Assembly (NCBI GenBank): GCA_009809945.1
Contig: WTPW01002774.1
Location: forward strand, 1-64,000
Length of the DNA: 64,000 bases
Direction: 5' to 3'
DNA from: Gigaspora margarita
Lineage: Eukaryota > Glomeromycota > Glomeromycetes > Diversisporales > Gigasporaceae
How positions within the stretch are numbered: position 1 is the first letter of the stretch; every line of letters starts with the position of its first letter. Of the stretch, positions 1-11,115 are shown piece by piece. A program made the translations under genes and the position numbers. The notes below the pieces were generated by a model, which made no database searches, had not been told where the DNA came from, and was given only the letters and a program-made list of their open reading frames with translations.

Positions 1-446
1 GTGGAACACTTTTTATGAGCAAGTATGGAGAATACGATATGAAAAAGTGAATGAGTGGGAGAAAGACCAGGCCATAACGAATAAGATGAAAAGAAGAGTG
101 TTAGCTTCAAGAAACACAAGGCCCCAGAAAAATGGAAGTCAGCAAGACAAAGAAGAAAGAAAGAAGCGAGAAGAGGAGAAGGAAATAAGAGTAAAAGAAG
201 AAGTAATGAAAACAGTAAAGGGACTTGTCATAAAAGGGGGAAGACCCTTCTATTATGGACTTTGAGTAGTCAGACAAGCAATCCACTCTGAAAAGAGCGG
301 TGCAGCAGGTCGCACTTAGGTACCGGTAAGGTGGCCGGGTGATGCTAAACTTAGATATTAGGTAATTCTATATAGTTGCATATGTAATTTTAAGAAACTT
401 AATAAAGTATTAGCGTGACTGCTTAAGAGGGAAAAAAAAAAAAAAA
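1..446 (+). mobile_element. 3' end of a poly-A (LINE-like) retroelement
   Basis: The first 446 bases are clearly richer in G and C than the rest of the window and end in an uninterrupted run of A (432-446), as expected for the 3' end of a target-primed non-LTR retrotransposon. An open frame (47-265) encodes a very basic and acidic, Lys/Glu/Arg-rich tail of about 70 residues that stops before a roughly 165-base 3' UTR-like stretch. No reverse transcriptase or endonuclease motif lies inside the window, so the class is inferred from composition and the A tail. The element continues off the left edge. Confidence 0.5.
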
Positions 447-1108
447 TTGTTCGATAAAAATTTTAAATGGTTCTGAAAATAATGATTAGTGATATAATAG
501 AATTAAATCTGATCTAGGAATTGATTTCTGAAAAATATTGCAAGATCAATAGCCAATCACACATTATCGTAAAAATACATTGAAAAGGCAATGTTTCAAG
601 TTTATTACTTAAATTGAAAAATTAATTCTTTCGCAGGCCGATTTAATTGTCAAATCGAAAAGTAAGAATAATTGGGTTATTATTGCAAATTTGAATTTAA
701 TTATATTCTTATTTAAAAAAAAAAACAATAATATATCAATAAAATTTTGAAGAGTCTTTGAAGAAATGGTAGAAAAATTAGTTAAAAAAATGTTAAAAAT
801 TTAAATTGAACATTTGAATTTTAATTTTTAAAATTGCCATTTATAAATACTATTAAACTATACTTCTTAGCGTGTATCCAGAATCAAAGATTACTGAAAT
901 ACAAGAGTGTGAAAATGCCAGGAGGTTTTATTTATATGATATTTTGGAATTCCAACTCATAATATTTTGGAAATCTAACTCATAACTTTAATTATAATTT
1001 CTTCCTAAATTGTACATGAATATAAAAAGTGAAGGTATGATAATTTTGATTTACAAAGCTTTACCAATCTTGCTAAATTCTTATTTATTTTTGTTCGTAT
1101 CTTCTTAG
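447..1108. other. Non-coding AT-rich stretch upstream of chitin synthase
   Basis: No open frame or recognisable domain. It lies between the A tail of the left retroelement and the first identifiable chitin-synthase exon. The last bases form a plausible splice acceptor (AG at 1107-1108), so the missing 5' exons of that gene may lie here in unrecognisable form. Confidence 0.5.
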
Positions 1109-3962
1109 AAAGTCAAGCTTACTACAAATAGAAACTTGCAATTCAACTATCCTGTACCTAATGATGCTCTTAGTAATATAAAATTCACTTTCTGTGAAGA
1201 ATTTGAATCTATAAGATACACCACTATCACTTGCGGTCCAGACGAGTTTGTTGGAAAGAAGTATTCAATCTGACAAGTTAATTATCAATGAGATACTGAA
1301 ATTATGATTATTATTACAATGTATAATGAACATGATTCACTCTTTATTAAAACAATGACTTCTGTCATAAAAAATATGGATTATATTTGTTCAAAAGAAA
1401 AATCGAAAATATGGCCAGAAAGTGAAAGTTGGAAAAAAATAGTTGTATTAATAGTGGCAGATGGTCGCAATAAAATCAATAAACGGACTCTAAATGTTCT
1501 AAGTGCCATGGGATGCTATCAAGATGGAATTTTGCAAAATCGTGTCAAAAAAAAAAAGTTACCACACATCTTTTCGAATACACAACTCAATTAATAGTCG
1601 AAAGTGATTTTAAAATTCACACCATTCCACCAATACAGATTATGTTATGTTTAAAAGAAAAAAATGCAAAAAAATTAAATTCTCATCGATGGTCTTTCAA
1701 TTCTTTTGCTGCTCTTCTGAAACCAAAGATTTGTATTTTACTTGATGTGGGCACAAAACCTTTAAAAACCTCAATATACCAATTGTGGAAAGGTATACTT
1801 AAAAAAGTATTGAAATAGGACCCCGGACATATAGTACAGAGGTCATACGTTACGCATTTCAGCAAAAACCCCTGAAATTTGAGAAGCAAAAAACAGTTTT
1901 TGGCAATTATCTTTGCATCCAGTGGTCCAATTTGAATGAACTTTTTTTTAAAATGAAGCTCTCAGTGAGGCGCATCTAACAAAAAAAGTTCATTCAATTC
2001 TTAAACTGGATCGGAAGTTATTTAAGTAAATAGATTTTGACATTTTTAGCAAATTAGGTCAAAATTGGCCAAAATCCAGTTATGACCTATATGAAAGATG
2101 TCCGGGGTCCTATTGAAATTCAACAAAGTACCAAATTTTGTATCATCTAATCTCATCATTATTTCTAATATTTTCAGCTTTTGATCGTGATCCTCATGTT
2201 GGTAGTGCTTGTGGAGAGATCAAAGTTGATCTTGGTCGTAAATGTAAAAACCTACTTAATCCTTTAGTCACATCTCAAAACTTTGAATATAAAATGTCTA
2301 ATATCTTAGACAAGCCTTCAGAATTTGTTTTCGGTTACATCTCAGTATTACCAGGAGCTTTCTCTGCATACCGATATGAAGCATTGATGAATGGACCTTT
2401 GGAAGCATACTTTAAAGATGAGACTATGGATGTTTCCGGTGCTCCTAAAACTAATATTGTTGAAGCAAACATGTACCTGGCAGAAGATCGTATTTTAAGC
2501 TTTGAGCTTGTCACTAAAAAACATGAAAAATGGATATTAAAATAAATAAAGGTAACAAACCTAAATTTAATTATTTTAAAAAATTCTCTAAAATCTATCA
2601 AATTTGCTTATTTGCTGTAATTAAAATGCTTAGTCAGCTAAAGCAGAAACTGATGTTCCAGACAACGATCCTGAATTTATTTTTCAACGTCGTAGATGGT
2701 TGAATGGATCTTTCTTTACAGCTTTCTATTCTATTGCTAAATTTACTCATATTTGGAACTCTGGACAACCATTATATCGCGAAATTTTATTACAAATTCA
2801 ATTTTTTTATAACGGTTTACAATTAATCTTTAATTGGTTCTCTTTGGTAAATTTAAAAATCTTTAAAATATTTATAAATAAAATTTAAGTTAACACTTTA
2901 TTATTTATGCTTAAATTAGGCAAATTTTCTACCTGGCATTTTTTTTCTTAATGCAGTCAACAACTTCAAATTCAGCAACAGATCCCTTTAAAGGTTATGG
3001 AGATAAATTATTTGATATTGCACGATTGTTATATTTAATAATTATTGTTATAAGTTTCATATGCTCAATGGGCAATCATCCTCAAGGAACAAAATTGATA
3101 TACACACTCTGCATAATCCTCTTTACAATTATCATGGCAATGATGCTTTACTGCTCAATATATATTATTTTTCTCACTGTATCTAAAGCCGAACCACCAA
3201 TAGATTTTAAAAACCCATCGAGTATTCAAGAAGCTTTAAAGAATGCAACTTTTCAGGATATCATAATTTCTAGTTCTTTAACTTATTTATTGTATCTTTT
3301 TTCATCCTTAATTCATTGTGAATCATGGCACATGTTCAGCTGCTTAGTTCAATACATTTTACTTATTCCATCCTATGTTAATATTCTTATGATTTATGCT
3401 TTTTGTAACACTCATGATGTCTCATGGGGTACAAAAGGAGACAATATTAATCTTGAAAATTTGAATGGAGCATCACTTACTGAAGATGAAGATACGGTTA
3501 GAATTGTCATTAAAGATGAAGATTTAAATAATGCATACCAAAATATTATTAACGAGCTACTAAGAAGTAAAGATCAAAGTCATGGAGAAAAGCAATATCG
3601 CAATGTCTTTACAAAGAAAGATGATTATTATAGATTGTTTAGAACATATTTAGTTCTTTCATAGATATTTACAAATGGCTTTGTTATCTTTTTATTCACA
3701 TCAAATACTTTTACAAGATATTTTTCAATTTATGATTATAGTGCCGCTTATAATCCTTATTTGGCCTTTGGTAGTTGATTTATTTAAAATGGATCTTAAA
3801 TTCTATTAATTTCAATCTTATTAATTTTTGTATTTAATAGTATTTTGGTCAGTTGTGATTTTATCTGCGTTTAGGATGATTGGAAGTATAATATATCTAG
3901 TTCCTTATTTTGTGTTTAGGTTAAAAAACTATTGTAATAGGTTATATTCAAACAAAAATTAG
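1109..3962 (+). pseudogene. Chitin synthase (division I, class I-III type), decayed
   Basis: Family 2 glycosyltransferase that would extend chitin from UDP-GlcNAc at the plasma membrane. Pieces in order: VKL...NLQFNYPVP (from 1109), MYNEHD (near 1320), VADGR (near 1460), LLDVGTKP (near 1740), ACGEIKV and [13 protein letters not shown] (2200-2310), AEDRI (near 2480), QRRRWLNGSFF (near 2690), YAFCNTHDVSWGTKGDN (near 3400-3440) and a C-terminal membrane segment ending at 3960-3962. Introns read at 1793-2177 (enlarged by a TIR insertion), 2552-2633 and 2847-2919. Lesions: TGA at 1271 and 1289 where Arg is expected, a shift at the A run near 1547-1557, TAA at 2543 where Tyr is expected, a one-base shift near 2925, and TAG at 3662 where Trp is expected. 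The 5' exons are missing. Identity is secure; non-functionality is inferred from the number of lesions. Confidence 0.9.
1809..2119. mobile_element. MITE with AGGACCCCGGACAT termini and 8-bp target duplication
   Basis: A 295-bp element (1817-2111) has perfect 14-bp terminal inverted repeats, AGGACCCCGGACAT and its complement. It is flanked by the identical 8-bp direct repeat ATTGAAAT (1809-1816 and 2112-2119). It has no coding capacity. It sits inside a chitin-synthase intron; removing the element and one repeat leaves an 82-bp intron, the same size as the next intron of that gene. An 8-bp duplication suits the hAT or Mutator-like groups; assignment beyond that is open. Confidence 0.85.
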
Positions 3963-4202
3963 GCAAACTTTGAGTAAATGAAGACACAAAACTTGTTCTT
4001 CTTGATTCATTTTTAGCTTCCATTTATTAGCAGAATTATATTTATTGTTCATTTTTACGAGTTAAAAAAACATGATTGTTATTTTATATATATCATATCT
4101 AAGCATTTGCAGATCTTATAGATTTAAACTTTTTTAAATTAACATGAAATGAACATTATAAATAAATATCTATCAATGTGATATTTCCCATGGATTGCAA
4201 AA

Positions 4203-5285
4203 TTATTTCGTAACAAATATATAATAATTATCTACACAAAAAAAATCCTTACTATCTCGAATTGGTTTTTCATAACTGCCCTTTCTACATCTACTTTTTT
4301 CATTTTTTTCTAATTCACCACAAATTTTTAAATCACTTTTTCCAAAAGTTAGATCTGTATATTTATTTTGTTTTATTGCGTACTTTGTGTCAATTACTTT
4401 ACTAACTATTGAATTATCTAAATTTTAAAGATTTAAAGAAAATATGAAACTTGTTGAAGTTGAATGATAGACATTTTTAGAAGTTTCTTTATACCAATCA
4501 ATTGGATTATATCCACCAAGAATTTTACCAGTACCTTTGACACGAATAATTAATAATGTTGCACCTTTACTATCGCACTGATCATGAAACTTTTTAGAAC
4601 TAGAACCATGTCTTGAAGCTCGTTGCAGTAAATTGAACGTATAAAAACTAGGTGGATTTAAATTGCTTATATCATTAATCCATTTAACTGTCAATACAAT
4701 ATGTTCTTGTTCAATTAAATTTAATTGAATAGAAAGCTGTCGTTTGGGAAGATTGATGGCATAAGTAGAATTTGTAATTGAAATATTAGTAACTGTTCTC
4801 ACTAATTCAGCTAATTTTGTAAAACCTGATAATCCTTTTCTATTGATAAGAGAAATATGTTTCTTTATAAGGTCTGTTTGCTCAACGACGATATTTTCAA
4901 TATAATCACATAGTTCTTTAAGACAAAGTACTTGTGCACCCTATACCAACATAGATATATCTGAAAAAAATTTTTTTTTAATAACTAGAAATTATCGGAT
5001 GATTTTATTATTTTTTTTTTTTACCTTAAAAGAATTTTAAATAATTTAGAGGTAATGTTGGGTTGATCAAACAATATCACATTTTTTGGGTAATTTGTCC
5101 TCATATTTTGATAGCACTTCTTGAAAATAAGGTAAACGTGTTCGCAAAATTAAAGAATGTGCTTTAAAGGATACTTTGTTAGATTTTTTGCCAACCTGAA
5201 TTAAAATATCATAGAATTCAAAACTTTTTAAAAGACTTTGAAAATTAATGATTTGTTTGGTATCATTGTACTTCATCATTTTCAA
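4203..5285 (-). pseudogene. BTB-TLD domain protein, decayed
   Basis: The BTB half (5285-5067) reads YDILIQVG, FKAHSLILRTRLPYF, the classic BTB entry and HSxIL motif. The TLD half (about 4800-4203) reads FNLLQRASRHGSSSKKFHDQ, GATLLIIRVKGTGKILGGYN, FIFSLN, then FGKSDLKI and SYEKPIRD after an in-frame TAA at 4425. Such proteins are a very large family in Glomeromycotina and are presumed adaptors (BTB, cullin-3 type) carrying a TLD fold. Here the frame shifts after LPKKCDIV, most of the BACK-like middle is missing, and one intron (about 4965-5030) separates the halves. The start ATG at 5285 is followed by a good BTB frame. Confidence 0.8.
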
Positions 5286-6063
5286 TATTGATCACTTTCA
5301 TATAACTGAAATAATTTAAAATTTAAAATTGAAATAATTATGCGTCTAATTAGAAATTTTTTTTCTTTTGACACAATTGAATATTTATCTTTTTTATTGT
5401 GCTAAATAGCTAAATAACGATTTTATTTTTAGAAAAATAAATTAAAATTATATTTTAATTAGCGATCTTAAAAATAATAATAATACTTCTGTTCGTTTTT
5501 TGCTATTGACCACATAAACTCAAAGTTTAAATCAGTTCTAATTTAAGATCTTTTGTCGATCATCGACAAAAATTAGAGATAAGTATTTGTCCAAATTAGG
5601 TTAATTTATTTGATTTTATCACCTGTTGATAAAATTTAAGTTTAGAAGATCCATGGCATTAATTCACATAATTGTGCATACATTACGTACAATATGTACT
5701 ATGAGTGTCAAGAAATTGCTAATTCAGCTTTTTTTAACCAGAATTTGTACATATTTGTGTATATTACATGCCGGCAAAAAACTGAACACTTGGGATGTTA
5801 GGACATAGCAGTGAAAATGCACAACACTGGGTCCATGTAACAATATATTATATATTATCGTCATGAATCTAGATATATATTGTTTTGAAGATTATGTATA
5901 AATAACTTGAAAGGATCGAATCTTTTTTAAAATTTATTAGTGCAAAATTTATGCACAATTTTGTTTAAGAATGCTATTATTAACCCCCTTTGAATGTATA
6001 GATGTGGCAATATAAAAGTTTTTAGTCATTATCATTAGAATCTAGATAAATTTTGTTTGAGGT
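5286..6063. other. Intergenic, no gene seen
   Basis: AT-rich and stop-dense, except for a less AT-rich patch at about 5640-5830 with a 60-codon open frame lacking any recognisable motif. That patch may be a mobile-element scrap, but no inverted or direct termini are visible. Confidence 0.5.
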
Positions 6064-6612
6064 TTATGTATAAACTGATCGCATTTTTTTAATAAATTGC
6101 CATATTTTATTAAGTTTATCAAGAATGTTTTCAACTCCAATTTCATCAGCTACGGTGCCTTCTATTAAATGCGCAATTTGAAACCTTTCTTTTAACACAA
6201 GTTTACTTGCAGCAGAAAGAAATTTATCTTGGGCATCAGCATTCTTAGGGACCCTACAAATATACAACATGCATTAATTTATTTAATTTATTAATAATAT
6301 TAAATCTATCTTTTTAGTAACATACCAAGAAATTAATATGATTTTATTTCGATGACCTTCATTAAGCTTCTCATATTCAAAATCATAAACAGTGAAATAA
6401 GGTTCATTTTTACTAATAATTTCGCTGTAGAAGTTTTCGTAATTTTCTATATAACTAGATTTGTCATTGAATATCGTTTCAATAGCCTTATCAATGCTGA
6501 AATAGGTTTTATCCTCAGAAAATTTGTACAAAATATATTTGTACCTCTTATGTAACTTTAAATCTTTAAAAGTTGCCATGCATTCATCAGATACTTTAAT
6601 ATTTAAAGAAGG
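6064..6612 (-). CDS. ADF/cofilin actin-severing protein (5' exon not located)
   Basis: Actin-binding protein of the ADF-H family, which severs and depolymerises ADP-actin filaments. The exon at 6612-6326 reads IKVSDEC, FKDLKLHKRYKYILYKFSED, then VYDFEYEK and RNKIILISW, all in the usual ADF-H order. A 72-bp intron (6325-6254, GTATGT...TTGTAG) restores the W codon. The exon at 6253-6064 reads VPKNADAQDKFLSAASK, matching the SP-D-KxKM-ASSK actin-binding helix, and ends with a terminal helix and stop at 6064. The exon 2 acceptor is a clean TTTTTTCAG at 6613. The short first exon with the start codon, common in this family, was not found. No lesion is seen in the two exons. Confidence 0.8.
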
Positions 6613-7664
6613 CTGAAAAAAATTTTAGAATAGCCAGTATGTTAAAAAAAATTTGTAGATAATGTAAAAAGGACGATTTGTTGAAAAATGTACTATTTTT
6701 TGAGTTGAAGAAATTAATAAACATTAAATTTATGGTTTTATTATGTCAGATAACTTTTAAATCTGAAAAAACGTACATTAGGAATAAATACAAATTATAA
6801 CAATATGCTTGACGATGAGTTTTTTTACAAAAATCAATTTGTTATTTCAATTAATTTAGTTTGCGTAATTTAATATACGTAACAATACAAAATATAGCCA
6901 GAATGCGTGTATATAAATTAAATTAATATTTCACGACTTTATACAATTTAAAAAAAATATCAAATAATATAATTCTATGTCAAAATAATTCTGTGGATTT
7001 AAATTTAAACTTGGATCTAAATGTTAACTTGTATTGCTTTACAAAAATTTGACTACTATTTAAAATTCTATTCCTAATCAATTAACATAAAACATGTGAA
7101 ATAACTTATTTAAATAATTCAAAAGATATTTTAATTAAAGCTCATAAAATTAATAGCCTGAACTATTGAAGAGTGCACAGATGATATAAATCACGTGCTA
7201 ATAGTCAATATTTCCACATAAAAGTTATTTTTTAGTCAAAATTTTGGTTATTAGTAAAGCCTTCGATTTTGTGACACAAAATTACAATTGATCTTTGAAG
7301 CAAATAATGAAAGCTTTAATGCAATGCTAGAGGTATGATCATATGACCCATAGGGCTATGGGTCTGCAAAATCAAGTGATTGTTTTGAGAAGAGCAATCA
7401 AGTACAAATTTTATAGTATTGTATAGCTTTTGACTAAGTTTTTACAATACGATTTATATTCAAACAGCTATTTCTCTCAATTTTGTTAACATATATCTAA
7501 TGGTGACATAAGGAGTTTGCAATATATTTTATTTTTTCGTAAACCAATTGAATGAAAGTCAAGCGTCAATTGTGAAAAATTAATTTTCAAAATATATTTA
7601 TCAAATTTTTGATTGCACAATTCTAGACATCAATTCTTTAATAAATATTTCAAATTAATTCTAT
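6613..7664. other. Intergenic, no gene seen
   Basis: About 1 kb of AT-rich, stop-dense sequence. It should contain the missing cofilin first exon and promoter, but neither could be fixed from sequence alone. A short dyad (CCCATAGGGCTATGGG) lies near 7350. Confidence 0.5.
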
Positions 7665-7767
7665 CATATGGGCGGATTTGATTCATATGATGATGGGTTG
7701 TTATATTGTACATTAGTAAAGTACAATATAACAACCCATCATCATATGAATCAAATCCGCCCATATG
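7665..7767. repeat. Perfect 47-bp inverted repeat with 9-base loop
   Basis: Arms 7665-7711 and 7721-7767 are exact reverse complements, separated by ATTAGTAAA. Each arm starts or ends with CATATG and carries GGGCGGATTTG or its complement, which is G-rich against the background. The absence of any mismatch implies a recent origin or active correction. It could be a foldback transposon or a template-switch product. There is no coding capacity. Confidence 0.95.
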
Positions 7768-7825
7768 TATTGTTACAATTAACTACTCTACTTAATTTTA
7801 CATCACACAATAAAATTATATTATT

Positions 7826-9162
7826 TTGTTGAGATCCAATATTACATGGACAAACCACCTTAACGATATATATAAATTTAGGTATGTACTTTTTCAAATA
7901 AATTATTGGTGTATGTCTAATGACAAAATCTTTAGAAAGAAAGCTATTTTACGAATTTATTATATGTTATGTATAGTATTGTTTTTTCCAATTTTATTCT
8001 CATATAAAAATGGTATGATGATAAATAAATTTTTTATTTTAAGTAAAAAATTAAATCAAAGTAATATTTACACCAAAGATTTTTTCATTTTTATCTTTTC
8101 ACTTACATTTTCAATTTTTTCTCAAGTTGAATAGGTTTATTTTCTTCGTGATCTGGGCGAGCAATCATTCGAACAACTTAAAAATTATATTGAAACTATT
8201 TGTTTGGTGAATAATGCATCTATTAGTTATTATTATGAACAACAGTGTCAAAATTGTTGGTATTCTGGAATTGGTTTGATGACTTGTGACAACTTGAAAA
8301 ATAAATTTGAAGGATATTATGATGTTGATGTGTGTCATAACAATATAACTGATCGATGCCCACCAAATCTTTGGGACGCGAATAACTTGTGTGATAGTGG
8401 ATATTATTTTTGTGGACCTAAAGAAAGTATTACAGATGCATTCTGTTTTTTGTATGCATTTCAGGCTGTAAAACTGTATTTGAATGTTACATATACAATA
8501 GCTGATAGATCAGTTGTGAATGCGATCGCTATTGCAGATTTTGGCACAAAAATTAATGAAGAAAATTCTGATCGAATGAATATAATATTGCGATGGGAAA
8601 AAGTCCCATTCATTTTTGGGAACATCCGATAATAGATGTTCTTAAACTTGGAATGTGGGCTTACGCAAATCTGTTTTTATGGAATTTGGTTGGCTTTTTC
8701 ATATTTTTATTTTTTTTGAAGAGAATGCAATAATATATCCATCTATCTATGTATTTGAGTGTTATGTTTTTGGATGGGTTAATTATTTTTTTCACGAATG
8801 ATTATCTATATTTTATCAGCATTTTGGAATTCGATCATTCCTTTTTGCACATATTTTATTTATGCAGAAAATGAGTATGAAATTGAAAAAAAATAAAAAT
8901 TTTGGGAATTGTATTTTTTGGATTGTTGCTTTTGTCAGGAATTTCATTAATTTTATTTTATTTTAATTCACATAGCATATATGTTAAAATTATATTTTCT
9001 TTTTTATTGGTATTGGCTTTTAATATAATTTACTTATGTTATATCAACCTTGGAAGGGCATGCTTAAATTTAAATTTTAATTACAGAATTATTCTTTTGA
9101 AATTAACTTGTATTATTTTTTGTATTAACTATAAGAAAATTTCAATTTATTTAAATTTATGA
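7826..9162 (+). pseudogene. Polytopic membrane protein with Cys-rich ectodomain, frameshifted
   Basis: Not recognised as a named family. Order: a hydrophobic helix around 7960-8030; a segment reading YFLRDLGEQSFEQLKNYIE, then a Cys-rich stretch (8200-8420) with CQNC, MTCDNL, CPPNLWD, LCDSGYYFCG and several N-glycosylation-type sites; after a frame change near 8625 a helix in LGMWAYANLFLWNLVGFFIF (8650-8715); then further hydrophobic helices up to 9162. The pattern suggests several transmembrane segments with one extracytoplasmic Cys-rich domain. Stops and shifts at 8132, about 8625 and 8731-8900 break it. An intron before 8135 is likely. The true start is not visible; 7826 is only where the open frame begins. 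Confidence 0.5.
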
Positions 9163-9769
9163 ATTGTATAATTGATTTAAAAATAAACCTATAAACCAGA
9201 ATACCAGAATTAGTATTTGATTCAAAATTGTCTATTTAAAAAATTATTGCAATTCAAGATCATTGTTTTTTTAATATTGAGTAAGCTTTTTGATGAAATT
9301 CTTAATTTAGAAAATAATTAAAAAAAATAAAAAAATAAAAATTATTTTGAATAACTATGTTTCTGCAAATCATCACATGATCAGAACTGGCACTTTGAAG
9401 GTAAGAATAAATTAATTTGGATCTTATTAAAAAACATTAAAAGTAAAGCACAGCACACACCATTTAACTGAGTCAGTTTTTAGCAAGTTTTTTAAAAAAT
9501 ATGCTTAGAAACAGTTTAGTGTTATAAATCGAAAGTTGAAAGTTGATTAGCTGATTAGTTGCAACTTAACAATTAATCATTTTTTAATTTATAAATATTA
9601 GGACGTTGCTTAAGATTTTCAATTGCTGGGTTATGAAACTCAATGCAGGATATTTTGAGCCTTTTAACATTTCAGTAGATTCCAAAAGGATTGTGGCTGC
9701 AAAGAAAGTTTTATTTAGTCTTTGATGAACATGATTTGTTAACGTGAGTAAGAAAATAAATTAAAAATA
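9163..9769. other. Intergenic, no gene seen
   Basis: AT-rich and stop-dense between two unrelated membrane-protein genes. No element termini or repeats are obvious. Confidence 0.4.
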
Positions 9770-10724
9770 TTAAGCATTAAGTTCGCCTTTATTTTTTATA
9801 TATTTTATTATTTCATGATTCTTAGTTATTAGCCAAGACAAAGTTATATTAATTAATGTTTTTATGCTGGCATCATAATTCCCATATGAAGAGTAATTTA
9901 CAAAAAGTCCAATAATATTATATATGTTGGCGAAAAAATAAATAAAGAATCGTAAATAGCTCCATATTATTATTGCAAAAAAAGGAGATTGCTTTTTATC
10001 ACTAAGATTATTATTAGCTTTAACTAATATTATAACTAACCATAAAGTTACATATAAATCAATAATAAAATCAAAGACTATGGTTAAAGTAATAAATGGC
10101 ACTGCTTTTTGATTAGGACTACAACTAACAATTTTAAGATTTGTATCAAAAAAATATTCGGATTACTATAAACAAGTGTAGGGACCTAAATATTTGTAAG
10201 ATGATAATTATAACGTTAGTTTAATATTATTTAATACTTACAAATTTTAATTAATTTACTTACCAAAATTAAATTTCTTATAAAAAAAATTAGAAGATTA
10301 AAATTCTTAAGTTGTCTAATCTTATTTAAAACAATAGTTGTCAAAAGCCATAATAAAAAGGCTGTAAAAGAGATGTGAAATATAATATTGCCAATAACTA
10401 ATGAATAGGCAACAAAATTGCAATATGTTATTGAAAAGCAATCTGAATTTTTAGGAATCATATTTGAACAAAATAGAATAATGAATCTTCAAGTATTTGA
10501 AAAGTTAAATATAAATTTGATTAGATTTTTGATTCTTTTATCTTTACCTTCTTTGATAAAAGAATGTAAAGAAAATATCATATAATAAAAACATAACTAA
10601 AAAAATTAATTAATTACATAAATTTCCTATGTTTAAACAATTCTTAATAATATATACGCACTGCTGTTCCTATTCCAACCAAAAAACTTGTCCAAAATAA
10701 ATCAAAAAATGGGGGTAATCCCAT
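9770..10724 (-). CDS. Seven-helix-like membrane protein (three exons), unknown function
   Basis: Exon 1 (ATG at 10724) gives MGLPPFFDLFWTSFLVGIG, a first helix ending at a GTATAT donor near 10665. Exon 2 (about 10490-10264) gives two helices, VAYSLVIGNIIFHISFTAFL and NFNLLIFFIRNLILV, ending at a GTAAGT donor. Exon 3 (about 10185-9770) gives VPTLVYSNPN, then LTIVFDFIIDLYVTLWLVII, IIIWSYLRFFIYFFANIYNI and a final helix before a short tail. The total is about seven hydrophobic segments. A T run near 10155 is one base off frame, so the copy is either broken or mis-assembled there. The family is unknown to me; a receptor-like topology is only suggested. A copy of exon 2 exists on the other strand near 44.97-45.2 kb. 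Confidence 0.55.
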
Positions 10725-11115
10725 CTTTAGCTTTTTTAGATGTGTCTTTTTTTTTTTTTTTTTATAGAAATACTCAATTATTTGAGTTTTTTTAATTGTT
10801 TTATTATTTATTTTTAAATCATAATATCAGAAATGGTTTGAATTGTTCAGTATTTAAATCAAATTATTTAGAATGTAATTAATACAAAATGGGAAGTTTT
10901 GCTAAAAAAATTATTTTAATTATAGATAATCTCCTTTTAGTGAATAGAATTGTATTCAAGATCAAACAAATTGTATAATTATTTTCTATACCAATATAAT
11001 AAAATTTAATTATATTCAAATCACTTGTGATACCTTCTTGGTTTTACTCGATATTCCTTAATAAATTCATAAAAAATTGCAAAGTTACCTGAAAATTTTA
11101 ATTATTTTTTAAATT
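10725..11115. other. Intergenic between divergent genes
   Basis: About 390 bp of AT-rich DNA between the start of the minus-strand membrane protein and the start of the plus-strand P450. It probably holds both promoters. It includes a T run at 10749-10763. No firm motif can be assigned. Confidence 0.4.

Noticed and set aside
2847..2956. Longer intron (2847-2956) as a fix for the chitin-synthase frame
   Set aside because: It would delete the conserved membrane segment after WFSL; a one-base change in the T run near 2925 explains the frame better.
5626..5808. 60-codon frame as a gene
   Set aside because: No motif, no splice or start context, and the opposite strand is equally plausible; treated as non-coding.
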